From Microbacterium sp. LWH11-1.2 (GTDB taxonomy: Bacteria > Actinomycetota > Actinomycetes > Actinomycetales > Microbacteriaceae): 64,000 nt of DNA. Below are positions 26,209-34,870 of the stretch, piece after piece. A model generated the notes under the pieces. The model ran no database searches, had not been told where the DNA came from, and saw only the letters and a list, made by a program, of their open reading frames with translations. The DNA lies in NCBI RefSeq assembly GCF_038397745.1, contig NZ_CP151636.1, positions 3,286,001-3,350,000 of the forward strand, read 5' to 3'. The translations under genes were made by a program, and so were the position numbers. Every line of letters begins with the position of its first letter. Position 1 is the first letter of the stretch.

Positions 26209-26850
26209 ATGGGGTCTGAACATTACTTCACTGCGGCCCCGGCAAGCCCCGAGAATCTGCGCTCGATCCGTGTGTCGCTCGCAGGCCGTGAGCTGGATGT
26301 CACCACCGCGGGTGGAGTCTTCAGCCCGGATCGGCTGGATGCCGGCACCGCCGTGCTACTCGCCAACATGCCCCCGGTACCTCCGGGCGGCAACCTGCTC
26401 GACCTCGGCAGTGGCTGGGGACCGATCAGTCTCTCGATGGCCCTCGCCGCTCCGCACGCGACGGTCTGGGCCGTCGACGTGAACGAGCGAGCCCTCGATC
26501 TCGTCCGCCGCAATGCCGCGGCTCTCGGGCTCACCAATGTCAACGCCTCTCTGCCCGACGATGTTCCCGGCGACGTCACATTCCGCACGATCCGCTCGAA
26601 CCCCCCGATCCGTGTGGGCAAGAACGAACTGCACGGCCTCCTGGAGCGCTGGATCCCTCGACTCGACGACCGCAGCGACGCCTGGCTCGTGGTGCAGCGG
26701 AACCTCGGTGCGGATTCGCTCCAGCGATGGATCGGCGCGACCTTCCATCCCGGCTACAGCGTCTTCCGCACCGCCACGGGCAAGGGCTATCGCATCCTCA
26801 AGGTGCGCAAGCACGGCAGCCCGCCGACCGAGCCCATCGCCGTCTCCTGA
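26209..26850 (+). CDS. Class I SAM-dependent methyltransferase (RsmC-like)
   Basis: The 213-residue protein matches the C-terminal catalytic half of 16S rRNA G1207 methyltransferase RsmC. FTAAPASP and GGVFSPDRLDAGTAVLLANMP come first, the SAM motif LLDLGSGWGPISL near residues 65-77, then AVDVNERALDLVRRNA, and the base-flipping motif NPPIRVGK where RsmC has NPPFH. Length and the missing N-terminal half fit the short actinobacterial type. rRNA methylation is inferred from family. The ATG is six bases after TACGCT (26197-26202): leaderless. Divergent from hflX, convergent with dapF. Confidence 0.9.
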   Translation: MGSEHYFTAAPASPENLRSIRVSLAGRELDVTTAGGVFSPDRLDAGTAVLLANMPPVPPGGNLLDLGSGWGPISLSMALAAPHATVWAVDVNERALDLVRRNAAALGLTNVNASLPDDVPGDVTFRTIRSNPPIRVGKNELHGLLERWIPRLDDRSDAWLVVQRNLGADSLQRWIGATFHPGYSVFRTATGKGYRILKVRKHGSPPTEPIAVS

Positions 26851-26888
26851 CGCCGTATTCGCCTGGCGCGGCGCTCGCCTGAGGCCCG

Positions 26889-27761
26889 TCAGACGAGGTC
26901 GACCTCGCCCTGGAACACCAGCTGCGCAGGGCCGGCCAGTCCGACGTGCTCGCCGTCTTCCGCCGGGAACATGCGCACGCTCAGCGTGCCGCCGGGAACC
27001 TCGACCTGCCAGTTGTTCGGGGCCTGCTCGCCGGCCCAATAGCGCACCGCGAGTGCCGTCGCAGCGATTCCGGTGCCGCAGCTGAGGGTCTCGCCGACAC
27101 CACGCTCGAAGACGCGCATGCGCACGTGTCCGATCCCGTCGCGGACCAGCGGCTCGCCCGGCACGACGAACTCGATGTTGGCGCCGGCCGGCAGCGCAGG
27201 CTCCAGGTCCGGAGCACGGTGCAGCTCCACCGAGGCGAGCTCGGCCTCCGAGGCGAGAGCGACGACCACGTGGGGGTTGCCGACGTCGATGCCGAGGCCG
27301 GGACGTGTGACGGGGAGCCCGTCCACACGCACCAGGGGGTCGTCGCCGGAGAGCTTCCACAGGCCGAGATCGACCTGATACCCGGTTGCGCTCCGCGTCA
27401 CATCGCGCACGCCCGCGCGCGTTCCGATCGGCAGCGTCGAACCCTGCTCGATCGTGGCGAGTCCCGCGCGCACGAGGAAGTGGGCGAAAACCCGGATGCC
27501 GTTGCCGCACATCTCGGCGATCGAGCCGTCGGCGTTGCGGTAGTCCATGAACCACTCGGCGTCGGGCTCTTCCGCAAGTGCGGCCGCCCCCTCGGCGATC
27601 GCGGAGGACCGCACGACCCGAAGGATTCCGTCGGCACCGATTCCGAAGTGCCGATCGCAGAGGACGGCGACCTGCTCGACGGTCAGATCGAGCTCCCCGT
27701 CGGGGTCGGCGATGATGATGAAGTCATTGCCCGTGCCGTGTCCTTTGGTGAATGCGACCAT
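26889..27761 (-). CDS. dapF: Diaminopimelate epimerase
   Basis: This cofactor-free racemase interconverts LL- and meso-diaminopimelate for lysine and peptidoglycan synthesis. The two catalytic cysteines are present: C85 in [13 protein letters not shown] and a second near residue 230 in [27 protein letters not shown] opens the first domain and [10 protein letters not shown] the second. The 290-residue length is standard. The ATG follows TAGACT (minus strand) by six bases, so it is predicted leaderless and transcribed separately from the reductase-like gene behind it. Confidence 0.96.
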   Translation of the reverse strand: MVAFTKGHGTGNDFIIIADPDGELDLTVEQVAVLCDRHFGIGADGILRVVRSSAIAEGAAALAEEPDAEWFMDYRNADGSIAEMCGNGIRVFAHFLVRAGLATIEQGSTLPIGTRAGVRDVTRSATGYQVDLGLWKLSGDDPLVRVDGLPVTRPGLGIDVGNPHVVVALASEAELASVELHRAPDLEPALPAGANIEFVVPGEPLVRDGIGHVRMRVFERGVGETLSCGTGIAATALAVRYWAGEQAPNNWQVEVPGGTLSVRMFPAEDGEHVGLAGPAQLVFQGEVDLV

Positions 27762-27806
27762 GAGCCCAGTCTAGGGATTGCACGAGGGCGGCTCGCTCCA
27801 CGCCTC

Positions 27807-28334
27807 TCAGGCGCGCAGCACGCGGTACCGTCCGCAGAGGAAGCTGCGATTGCGCGCGACGTCGAGGAGTTCGAGATCGAGTTCGCGCGGGAGCAGCGGA
27901 GCGCCGGAGCCGAGCGTCACCGGCGCGTACTGCACCCAGACCTCGTCGAGCAGTCCGGCATCGGCGAACTGTCCGGCGAGGTCTCCGCCGCCGATGACCC
28001 AGAGATCCTTGCCGCCGGCGGCCTCGACCATCTCGGCGTGCACCTCGGAGATCTCGCCCTGGGTCAGACGGATGTCGGCCCCGTCGGGAACCTCGAGGTG
28101 ACGGTGGGTGAACACCCACGCCGGCTGGGTGTATCCCCAGCGGCCTTCTTCGTGCCGCATGACCCATTCATAGGTCGACGCCCCCATGGCGAGCGCGCCG
28201 ATCGTCTTCTCGAAGCCCTGATAGGCCATCGGCCCCTCGGGGTCGATGTCCTGCTTCAGGAGCCAGTCGAGCGAGTGCTCGGACGTCGCGATGAATCCGT
28301 CGAGGCTGGACGCCGTGAAGAAGTGTGTCGTCAT
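27807..28334 (-). CDS. Dihydrofolate reductase-family protein (RibD C-terminal-like)
   Basis: This encodes a 175-residue NADPH-binding protein of the RibD C-terminal/DHFR superfamily. FFTASSLDGFIATSEHSLDWLL at the start and KDLWVIGGGDLAGQFADAGLLDEVWVQYAPVTLGSGAPLLP in the second half are the family pattern. The true DHFR is at 42154, so this is probably a reductase with another substrate, or a paralogue not dedicated to folate. GACGCT lies six bases before the ATG, a near-consensus leaderless start. Set between miaA and dapF on the same strand. Confidence 0.85.
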   Translation of the reverse strand: MTTHFFTASSLDGFIATSEHSLDWLLKQDIDPEGPMAYQGFEKTIGALAMGASTYEWVMRHEEGRWGYTQPAWVFTHRHLEVPDGADIRLTQGEISEVHAEMVEAAGGKDLWVIGGGDLAGQFADAGLLDEVWVQYAPVTLGSGAPLLPRELDLELLDVARNRSFLCGRYRVLRA

Positions 28335-28371
28335 TCCGACAGCGTCGCATCGACCTCCGACATCGTGCCCG

Positions 28372-29286
28372 TCAGACGCCGACGATCCCGTCGAGGCCGG
28401 CGGTCGCTTCCCGCCACTCCACCTCGCGGTACCGCTTGAACCAGGAGACCTGTCTTCGGGCGTAGCGTCGCGTGAGCGCCTGCGTCTCGGCGATCGCCTC
28501 CCCTTCGGACAGGCGTCCGTCGAGCTGTCCGAGCGCCTGCGCGTAGCCGATGGCGCGACTCGCGGTCACCCCCTGCTCGAGACCCTGACGGCGGAGCTCG
28601 GCGACCTCGTCGACGAGCCCCGTCTCCCACATCCTCTCGACGCGCGCATCGAGGCGCTCGACCAGTGCCGGGCGATCGACGTGCAGGCCGATGATGCGGG
28701 TCTGCGGGTGCCAGAGGGTCGGGTGCTCCGGGAGCGCCGCCCCGTGCGTGCTGCCGCCCTGCTCGAGCACTTCGAGCGCACGGACGACACGTCGACCGTT
28801 CCGAGGGTCGACGCGTCGAGCGGTGATCGGGTCGCGGGCCCGGAGCCGCTCGAGGAGGGCGTCCGGTCCGTCGGCCTCCAGTTCCCTCTCGAGGCGTTCG
28901 CGGATGGCCGGGTCGCGCGGAGGGAAGTGGAACTCGTAGACCACGCTCGAGACGTAGAGACCTGAGCCCCCGACGAGGATCGCGTCTCCGCCGCGTCCGT
29001 GGATCGCGCCGATCGCCGTCCGCGCCTGCGGCTGGTACCAGGCGACAGCGGCCTCCTGATCGACCTCGCGCACATCGAAGAGGTGATGCGGGATCCCTCT
29101 CCGCTCCGCGAGCCGCAGCTTGGCCGTACCGATGTCCATGCCGCGATAGAGCTGCATGGCATCCGCGTTCACGATCTCGGCGGGATTGCCTTTCGAGCGC
29201 AGCGCCTCAGCGAGGTCGAGGGCGAGGTCGCTCTTGCCGGTGCCGGTCGCCCCGACGACGGCCCAGAGCCGCGGGCCGTCGGTCAC
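28372..29286 (-). CDS. miaA: tRNA dimethylallyltransferase
   Basis: MiaA attaches a dimethylallyl group to N6 of A37 in tRNAs reading UNN codons. The 304-residue protein has the P-loop GATGTGKS at residues 12-19, [27 protein letters not shown], and the family-specific [14 protein letters not shown] and [13 protein letters not shown]. The GTG at 29284-29286 overlaps the miaB stop (GTGA), so the two tRNA-modifying enzymes acting on the same base are translationally coupled. The longer open frame upstream lies inside miaB and is not coding. Confidence 0.95.
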   Translation of the reverse strand: MTDGPRLWAVVGATGTGKSDLALDLAEALRSKGNPAEIVNADAMQLYRGMDIGTAKLRLAERRGIPHHLFDVREVDQEAAVAWYQPQARTAIGAIHGRGGDAILVGGSGLYVSSVVYEFHFPPRDPAIRERLERELEADGPDALLERLRARDPITARRVDPRNGRRVVRALEVLEQGGSTHGAALPEHPTLWHPQTRIIGLHVDRPALVERLDARVERMWETGLVDEVAELRRQGLEQGVTASRAIGYAQALGQLDGRLSEGEAIAETQALTRRYARRQVSWFKRYREVEWREATAGLDGIVGV

Positions 29287-30830
29287 ACGCCGACGCGCAG
29301 TGTCGGAAGACCGAGCGACACGGCCCGCGGGCCGCCATCCGAGCTCGGGGCCGGCACAGCGCACGACTCGGACTGCGCGCGATCCCACGCATCTCCGCCG
29401 CGCGTCCGCCGGATCCGCAGCGGCGCACCCGTGGGGTCGTCGGCGAGCAGGTGGAAGGGCGCCGCGTGCGTGACCGTCACGGTGACGACGTCGCCCGGTC
29501 GCGGAAGGTCCGATCCGGGGGTCACCTCGAAGTGCACGAGACGGTTGTCCTCCCCTCGGCCGGTGAGACGGTGCGTCTCGGCATCCTTCTTCCCCTCGCC
29601 GGTCGAGACGAGCACGTGGATCTCGCGACCGATCTGCTTCTGGTTCTCCTCCAGGGAGATGCGCTCCTGCAGGGCGATCAGACGGTTGTACCGGGCCTGG
29701 ACGATATCCTTCGGGACCTGATCCTCCATCGTGGCGGCGGGTGTGCCCTCACGGATCGAGTACTGGAACGTGAAAGCCCCCGAGAAGCGCGCCTGCTCCA
29801 CGACGCGCATCGTGTCCTCGAAGTCCTCCTCGGTCTCGCCCGGGAAGCCGACGATGATGTCGGTCGTGATCGCGGCATGCGGGATGCGGTCGCGGACCCG
29901 GTCGAGGATGCCGAGGAACCGCTCGCTGCGGTACGAGCGGCGCATCGCCTTGAGGATGCGGTCGCTTCCGGATTGCAGCGGCATGTGGAGCTGGGGCATC
30001 ACGCTCGGCGTCTCGGCCATGGCGTCGATCACATCGTCGGTGAAGGCGGCGGGATGAGGGCTCGTGAACCGGATGCGCTCGAGGCCCTCGATCTCTCCCG
30101 CCGCTCGCAGCAGCTTTCCGAACGCCTGACGGTCGCCGAACTCGACACCGTACGAGTTCACGTTCTGTCCGAGCAGGGTGACCTCGATCGCACCGTCGTC
30201 GACGAGCAGCCGGATCTCGTTCAGGATGTCGCCGGGACGACGATCCTTCTCCTTGCCGCGCAGGCTCGGCACGATGCAGAAGGTGCAGGTGTTGTTGCAG
30301 CCCACGGAGATCGAGACCCAGCCGCTGTGCGCGGAGTCGCGCTTGGTCGGCAGCGTGGACGGGAAGACCTCAAGAGACTCGAGGATCTCGAGCTCGGCAT
30401 CGCCGTTGTGACGTGCACGCTCGAGAAGACCGGGCAGCGAGCCCATGTTGTGCGTGCCGAACACGACGTCCACCCACGGCGCCTTGTCGAGCACGGCCTG
30501 CTTGTCCATCTGCGCGAGGCAGCCGCCCACGGCGATCTGCATGCCGTCCTTGCGGCGCTTCACGGAAGCGAGGTGCCCGAGCGTTCCATACAGCTTGCCG
30601 GCCGCGTTGTCGCGCACCGCGCACGTGTTGATGATGACCACATCGGCCTCTGCGCCCTCGGACGCGCGCACGTACCCCGCGCTCTCCAGCGACCCGGACA
30701 GACGCTCCGAGTCGTGGACGTTCATCTGGCACCCGAAGGTGCGCACTTCATAGGAACGCTGTCGGCCGTCGACATCGATGGCTGCCGACGACGCGCTGAT
30801 GATCGTCGGTTCACTGCGCGGGATAGTCAT
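29283..30830 (-). CDS. miaB: tRNA-2-methylthio-N6-dimethylallyladenosine synthase
   Basis: This radical-SAM methylthiotransferase modifies the base made by MiaA. The N-terminal cluster cysteines are C34, C70 and C104 ([22 protein letters not shown]). The radical-SAM CxxxCxxC is C178, C182 and C185 in [11 protein letters not shown], and a C-terminal TRAM-like domain follows residue 440. The tail is longer than usual (515 residues in total) and rich in Ser/Pro. GGGAGG lies before the ATG, but TACAAT (30840-30845, minus) ends nine bases from it, so the leader may be only two or three bases. Confidence 0.96.
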   Translation of the reverse strand: MTIPRSEPTIISASSAAIDVDGRQRSYEVRTFGCQMNVHDSERLSGSLESAGYVRASEGAEADVVIINTCAVRDNAAGKLYGTLGHLASVKRRKDGMQIAVGGCLAQMDKQAVLDKAPWVDVVFGTHNMGSLPGLLERARHNGDAELEILESLEVFPSTLPTKRDSAHSGWVSISVGCNNTCTFCIVPSLRGKEKDRRPGDILNEIRLLVDDGAIEVTLLGQNVNSYGVEFGDRQAFGKLLRAAGEIEGLERIRFTSPHPAAFTDDVIDAMAETPSVMPQLHMPLQSGSDRILKAMRRSYRSERFLGILDRVRDRIPHAAITTDIIVGFPGETEEDFEDTMRVVEQARFSGAFTFQYSIREGTPAATMEDQVPKDIVQARYNRLIALQERISLEENQKQIGREIHVLVSTGEGKKDAETHRLTGRGEDNRLVHFEVTPGSDLPRPGDVVTVTVTHAAPFHLLADDPTGAPLRIRRTRGGDAWDRAQSESCAVPAPSSDGGPRAVSLGLPTLRVGV

Positions 30831-30878
30831 GATCCTCCCATTGTACGAGCGGATCAGGGACGGGAGGAGCGTCGCAGC

Positions 30879-31793
30879 TCAGTCGGAATCCACGAATCGG
30901 ACGCCGGACGTCGACCCTCCGGACGAGACCTCGCGCAATGCCGCCTTCGCCGCGTTCATCGCCACCGCGCCGTTGTATCCGCGACGCGAGAGCTGACCCA
31001 TCAGGCGACGTACGGCGGTGTCGTTGTCGAGTCTGGCCATCGACCGCGCCTTGGAGCGCGCGTAATCGAGAGCGCGCTCGGCGTCGTCGTCCGGCAGCTC
31101 ATCGAGGGCCGCGTCGATGACGTCGCGGGACAGTCCGCGCTGAGACAGAGCCCGCGAGAGCGCGACCCTCCCCTGCCCCTTGCGCTCGACTCCGGATGTG
31201 ACGAGCAGACCGGCGAGAACGGCGTCATCGAGATACCGCCGCCGGCAGAAGTCGTCGATCACGTCTTCGATCTGCCCGGAGTCGAGATCATGCCCCTTGA
31301 GCACGAGCCTGGCCTCCGAGATCGACAGCGACTTCGCGCGGAGTTTGCGCAGCAGCGCCTCTTCGGCCGTCACGCGGATCTCATCCGGAGATCGCACCGG
31401 CTCCGCGCTGTCGCGATCACCATCGTCCTGGAGGTCGTGCAACGCGCGAAGACGCGGCGCCGATCTCTCCGGAGCGCGCTCCTCCGGCGCACCCGAGTCG
31501 AGGTCGCCGCTATTCGATGCCGCCGTCCTCGCCGCTGTTCCTCTGGCGGGATGGCGATCGCTGGGCGTGCCTGCGTCGCGAGCGTCGTCGAAGCGCGACG
31601 GCTCGGGCTGCGCATCCCAGGTCGAACGCCAGAGACCCGCATCGCCGGTACGACGCGGGACCACCTTCTCCGCGCGATCAGCGTCATCGTCAGAGACCTT
31701 CGCCGGCACCGCCTTGCGACCCCCGGCCTTGCTGCCGAAGAGAGGGATGATGGGGGCGATCCGCTCGGAATCGCCCCCATGCGTGTCAGTCAT
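30879..31793 (-). CDS. recX: RecX regulatory protein with long N-terminal extension
   Basis: RecX binds RecA filaments and limits their activity. The C-terminal half of this 304-residue product is a clear RecX: LRKLRAKSLSISEARLVLKGH, VIDDFCRRRYLDDAVLAGLLV, GQGRVALSRALSQRGLSRDVIDAALDEL and the last repeat AVRRLMGQLSRRGYNGAV. The first roughly 145 residues are polar, Ala/Arg/Asp-rich and probably disordered, about doubling the size relative to E. coli RecX. Its ATG overlaps the recA stop by one base, so expression is tied to recA. Confidence 0.93.
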   Translation of the reverse strand: MTDTHGGDSERIAPIIPLFGSKAGGRKAVPAKVSDDDADRAEKVVPRRTGDAGLWRSTWDAQPEPSRFDDARDAGTPSDRHPARGTAARTAASNSGDLDSGAPEERAPERSAPRLRALHDLQDDGDRDSAEPVRSPDEIRVTAEEALLRKLRAKSLSISEARLVLKGHDLDSGQIEDVIDDFCRRRYLDDAVLAGLLVTSGVERKGQGRVALSRALSQRGLSRDVIDAALDELPDDDAERALDYARSKARSMARLDNDTAVRRLMGQLSRRGYNGAVAMNAAKAALREVSSGGSTSGVRFVDSD

Positions 31794-32842
31794 CAGGCCG
31801 GACGACGCTCGGCGAGCTCGTCAGCAGCCGCGGGGGCCGCAGCCTGCCCGCCGATGCCGAGCTTCTGCTTGATCTGCGTCTCGATCGCCAGCGCGATGTC
31901 GGGGTTGTTGAGCAGGAACGTACGCGCGTTCTCCTTGCCCTGACCCAGCTGGTCGCCGTCGTAGGTGTACCACGAGCCGGACTTCTTCACGATGGCGTGC
32001 TCGACCCCGAAGTCGATCAGGCTGCCTTCGCGCGAGATGCCGACACCGTAGAGGATGTCGAACTCGGCCTGCTTGAAGGGCGGGGCCATCTTGTTCTTCA
32101 CGACCTTGACCCTGGTGCGGTTGCCCACCGCGTCAGTGCCGTCCTTCAGCGTCTCGATCCGGCGGATGTCCATGCGGACCGAGGCGTAGAACTTCAGCGC
32201 CTTACCACCCGCCGTGGTCTCGGGCGAGCCGAAGAAGACGCCGATCTTCTCACGCAGCTGGTTGATGAAGATCATCGTGGTGTTCGTCTGGTTGAGACCA
32301 CCGGTGAGCTTTCGCAGAGCCTGCGACATCAGTCGCGCCTGCAGACCCACGTGCGAGTCACCCATCTCACCCTCGATCTCGGCGCGGGGCACGAGTGCCG
32401 CCACGGAGTCGATCACGATGAGGTCGATCGCGCCCGAGCGCACGAGCATGTCGGCGATCTCGAGTGCCTGCTCACCCGTGTCGGGCTGGGAGACGAGGAG
32501 CGCGTCGATGTCGACGCCGAGCTTGGCGGCGTAGTCGGGGTCGAGCGCGTGCTCGGCATCGATGAATGCGGCGATGCCACCCGCGCGCTGTGCGTTCGCG
32601 ATCGCGTGCAGGGTGAGGGTCGTCTTACCGGACGACTCCGGGCCGTAGATCTCGACGATGCGACCACGCGGGAGACCGCCGACGCCGAGGGCGACGTCGA
32701 GGGCGATGGAGCCGGTCGGGATGACCGCCACGGGGGCGCGCTCATCGCTGCCCAGCCGCATGACGGAGCCCTTGCCGAACTGACGGTCGATCTGGGCGAG
32801 TGCTGTCTCGAGGGACTTCTCGCGGTCGGCGGGTGATGGCAT
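31793..32842 (-). CDS. recA: Recombinase RecA
   Basis: RecA forms filaments on single-stranded DNA for strand exchange and stimulates LexA self-cleavage. The 349-residue protein has Walker [10 protein letters not shown] near residue 68, [10 protein letters not shown] ahead of it, the L1/L2 regions [22 protein letters not shown] and [21 protein letters not shown], and a Lys/Ala-rich acidic tail. The domain is uninterrupted, so there is no intein as found in some actinobacteria. AAGGAG lies about eight bases before the ATG. A LexA box and a TAGTCT -10 box lie about 190 bases upstream. Confidence 0.98.
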   Translation of the reverse strand: MPSPADREKSLETALAQIDRQFGKGSVMRLGSDERAPVAVIPTGSIALDVALGVGGLPRGRIVEIYGPESSGKTTLTLHAIANAQRAGGIAAFIDAEHALDPDYAAKLGVDIDALLVSQPDTGEQALEIADMLVRSGAIDLIVIDSVAALVPRAEIEGEMGDSHVGLQARLMSQALRKLTGGLNQTNTTMIFINQLREKIGVFFGSPETTAGGKALKFYASVRMDIRRIETLKDGTDAVGNRTRVKVVKNKMAPPFKQAEFDILYGVGISREGSLIDFGVEHAIVKKSGSWYTYDGDQLGQGKENARTFLLNNPDIALAIETQIKQKLGIGGQAAAPAAADELAERRPA

Positions 32843-33024
32843 GGTCTGCTCCTTCTGCTCGCGTGGTGCCGCCTGTAGGCTGCCGCGGCGCTCCCGATTG
32901 GGAGCAACTCTCCGACAAGGCGTATGGCTCTGGGCCTGTTCTTCACCGTACGAGGAGCCACCGACATTGCGTCGAAGCATCCGCGAACCGTGTGGAACGA
33001 AACTCAGAGACCACTTGTGCAGAA

Positions 33025-33030
33025 GACTAC
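33025..33030 (-). promoter_or_regulatory. Probable recA -10 box
   Basis: TAGTCT on the minus strand lies nine bases downstream of the LexA box, which therefore covers the -35 region. The leader to the recA ATG would be about 175 bases. It contains no other feature I can name apart from the AAGGAG ribosome site. Confidence 0.6.
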
Positions 33031-33038
33031 GCCCGCTT

Positions 33039-33054
33039 CGAACAGATCTTCGAC
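33039..33054. promoter_or_regulatory. LexA (SOS) box upstream of recA
   Basis: TCGAACAGATCTTCGA matches the actinobacterial/Bacillus-type SOS box TCGAAC-N4-GTTCGA at every defined position but one (C for G at the start of the right half). It sits immediately upstream of the recA -10 box, the expected place for LexA repression. Confidence 0.85.
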
Positions 33055-33055
33055 G

Positions 33056-33077
33056 ACACGCCGTCATCGGCGTGTCG
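33056..33077 (-). terminator. Hairpin after clgR-DUF3046
   Basis: GACACGCCG and CGGCGTGTC are perfect complements around TCAT. The stem lies 35 bases beyond the DUF3046 stop and next to the LexA box. No U-run follows, but the stable GC stem could end the clgR-DUF3046 transcript ahead of recA. Confidence 0.6.
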
Positions 33078-33111
33078 GATACCGCACGACTCGAACGAGC
33101 TGACGCCGACG

Positions 33112-33336
33112 TCAGCGACGCCGCGGCTCCTGACGCCCGACGCCGTGTCGCCGGTTCTCCGGCACGTCCATCTCGGCGCAGAGCGCCAGCCAGATGTCGC
33201 GGGGCGGCGCGCCGTCCGCGAGCGCCTCCACGGCCGTCCGATTGCCGAGCGCGCCGAGCACGAGGTCATTGACCAGCGATGACGCGCGGGCCTGGAACTC
33301 CGTCTCGACGGCGCGAAGGAACTCGCTGCGACGCAT
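33112..33336 (-). CDS. DUF3046 protein
   Basis: The 74-residue protein begins [15 protein letters not shown] and continues [39 protein letters not shown], the complete DUF3046 pattern that I know as a small actinobacterial protein encoded beside recA. Function unknown. The C-terminal [13 protein letters not shown] is basic. It lies 23 bases after clgR and upstream of recA on the same strand, but a hairpin and the recA promoter separate it from recA. Confidence 0.88.
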   Translation of the reverse strand: MRRSEFLRAVETEFQARASSLVNDLVLGALGNRTAVEALADGAPPRDIWLALCAEMDVPENRRHGVGRQEPRRR

Positions 33337-33359
33337 CCTGTCTCCGAGCCGGCAGAAGG

Positions 33360-33668
33360 TCAGTGCAGGGAGAGCTCGGGCTCGATCGACGCCACGAGGT
33401 CGTCGGGGACGACATCCGGGAAGACCTGGATGCCCTCGAGCACGGAGATGCGATCGCCGACCTCGCGCATGATCGTCGAGATGGGCACATCGAGCGCATC
33501 GGCGACCGAGGCGAGAATCTCGCTCGATGCCTCCTTCTGACCCCGCTCGACCTCACTGAGGTATCCGAGCGCGACCGAAGCCTTGCTTGCGACCTGCCGG
33601 AGGGTGCGCCCCTTCTGCAGGCGGAAGTCCCTCAGCACATCGCCGATTTCCTGTCGTACAAGAATCAT
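33360..33668 (-). CDS. clgR: ClgR-like XRE-family transcriptional regulator
   Basis: This encodes 102 residues. The Cro/CI helix-turn-helix is LRDFRLQKGRTLRQVASKASVALGYLSEVERGQKEASSEILASVADAL (about residues 12-60), matching ClgR, the activator of clp protease and other stress genes in Corynebacterium, Streptomyces and Mycobacterium. The position between cinA/pgsA and recA is the usual one. The short C-terminal tail ends SIEPELSLH and lacks the Ala-Ala end that makes ClgR a Clp substrate in some species. GGAGGAGG precedes the ATG. Its own TAGACT promoter lies upstream. Confidence 0.88.
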   Translation of the reverse strand: MILVRQEIGDVLRDFRLQKGRTLRQVASKASVALGYLSEVERGQKEASSEILASVADALDVPISTIMREVGDRISVLEGIQVFPDVVPDDLVASIEPELSLH

Positions 33669-33691
33669 CGGAACCTCCTCCCCGTTCGATC

Positions 33692-33725
33692 CATCGAGTT
33701 CCCCCTCGATGAGACAGCCAGTCTA
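33692..33725 (-). promoter_or_regulatory. clgR promoter and 5'-end hairpin
   Basis: TAGACT (33720-33725, minus) is the probable -10 box. CATCGAG and CTCGATG (33692-33711) form a perfect 7-base hairpin with a six-base loop that would begin at about the second base of the mRNA. It could be a stabilising 5' stem or an operator. The remainder of the 140-base gap to cinA shows nothing else. Confidence 0.5.
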
Positions 33726-33809
33726 GTCCCCCTGGCTTGCACAGAATCTACCCCTGCACTCTGTGGTTTCAATGTGAGCACATCGGAGATAACCGCGGAA
33801 TGCACGCGA

Positions 33810-34298
33810 CTATTCCTGGATGATCTCGAGAAGGAAATCGAGTGCGGCCGAGACCGAACCTGCCCGGATCGCGGCGCGGTCGCCGTCGAGGTGCAGCTCT
33901 CGCGTCTGCGAGGCGATCGGGGTGACGACGCCGATGTGCACCGTGCCGACCGGCTGCCCGTCCGGCGAATCCGGACCGGCGATCCCGGTCGTCGACACTC
34001 CGACATCAGCCGGTCGCCCACCGACGCCGATGGCACGTCGCACGCCGTCGGCCATCTGCCGCGCGACGTCCGGAAACACGGGTCCGTGCTGCGCCAGCGT
34101 CGCGGCGTCGACACCGAGAACGGTGTGCTTGACGGGCGTCGCGTAGGCGACCACTCCCCCGAGCAGGACCGCGGACGCACCGGGCACCGAGACCAGCTCG
34201 GCGCAGAGCGCTCCGCCGGTGAGGGATTCCGCCACGCCCAGCGTCCAGCCCCGGCTCTTCAGCGCGGACAGCACGGCGGCCGCCGGGGAATCGCTCAC
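33810..34298 (-). CDS. CinA C-terminal-type NMN amidase
   Basis: This protein of 162 residues corresponds only to the CinA/PncC amidase domain, which deamidates nicotinamide mononucleotide for NAD salvage. The motif GWTLGVAESLTGGALCAELVSVPGAS near residues 18-43 carries the catalytic serine and ESLTGG signature. GVSTTGIAGPDSPDGQPVGTVHIGV is the second family block. The N-terminal molybdopterin-like COG1058 domain of full CinA is absent. The GTG start overlaps the pgsA stop (GTGA). Confidence 0.92.
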   Translation of the reverse strand: MSDSPAAAVLSALKSRGWTLGVAESLTGGALCAELVSVPGASAVLLGGVVAYATPVKHTVLGVDAATLAQHGPVFPDVARQMADGVRRAIGVGGRPADVGVSTTGIAGPDSPDGQPVGTVHIGVVTPIASQTRELHLDGDRAAIRAGSVSAALDFLLEIIQE

Positions 34299-34870
34299 GA
34301 CTTCTGCCGTGCCCCTCTGACCTGCGCGACGATGTAGTCGATCCCGCTGGCCACCGTGAGCACCAGGACGACGATCATCAGCAGGAAGGTCACCAGCGTC
34401 CACGGACCGAGGCCGATGACGACATGGAGCGGCAGCAGAGCCCACCCCAGGGCCACACCCTGGAACGCGGTCTTGATCTTGCCCATCCACGCGGCGGCGA
34501 CCACATGCTCGCTGGCCACCATGAGCCGGTGCACCGTGATGCCCCACTCTCGGATGAGGATGACGGCGACGATCCACCAGTCGACCTCACCGAGGATCGC
34601 GAGCCCGATGAAGCCCGCGCCGGTGAGCATCTTGTCGGCGATCGGATCCCAGAGCTTTCCGAAGTCGCTGACGATCTCGTACTTGCGAGCGAGGTAGCCG
34701 TCGACCCAGTCCGTGGAGATGCCCACGATGAACAGGATCGCGGCGGTCCAGCGCAGCGCAGGATCGGGGAGGCCGTAGGTGCCGCCGAGCAGCAGCAGGA
34801 TGAAGAAGACGACGGCCAGGGGGATGCGGGCGATCGTGATGGCGTTGGGCAGCTGCCGTGGAATGGCCAT
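34295..34870 (-). CDS. pgsA: CDP-diacylglycerol-glycerol-3-phosphate 3-phosphatidyltransferase
   Basis: This membrane enzyme makes phosphatidylglycerol phosphate from CDP-diacylglycerol. The CDP-alcohol phosphotransferase motif is visible as DWVDGYLARKYEIVSDFGKLWDPIADK, with all catalytic aspartates. About five to six hydrophobic segments span the 191 residues, and NAITIARIPLAVVFF opens the fold. Its ATG overlaps the ftsK stop by one base, and it overlaps the CinA gene at the other end, so ftsK-pgsA-cinA form one transcript. Other phosphatidyltransferases such as Pis or Cls share the motif, but the gene context supports PgsA. Confidence 0.92.
   Translation of the reverse strand: MAIPRQLPNAITIARIPLAVVFFILLLLGGTYGLPDPALRWTAAILFIVGISTDWVDGYLARKYEIVSDFGKLWDPIADKMLTGAGFIGLAILGEVDWWIVAVILIREWGITVHRLMVASEHVVAAAWMGKIKTAFQGVALGWALLPLHVVIGLGPWTLVTFLLMIVVLVLTVASGIDYIVAQVRGARQKS

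Noticed and set aside
27807..28334. Second folA
   Set aside because: The protein belongs to the RibD C-terminal/DHFR superfamily but lacks the folA blocks present in the gene at 42154. It is not called a dihydrofolate reductase.
29451..31943. 830-codon plus-strand frame opposite miaB and recX
   Set aside because: It is antisense to conserved miaB and recX; the composition is typical of a shadow frame.
31793..32842. Possible intein in recA, as seen in some actinobacteria
   Set aside because: The RecA frame is a continuous 349 residues with no insertion.
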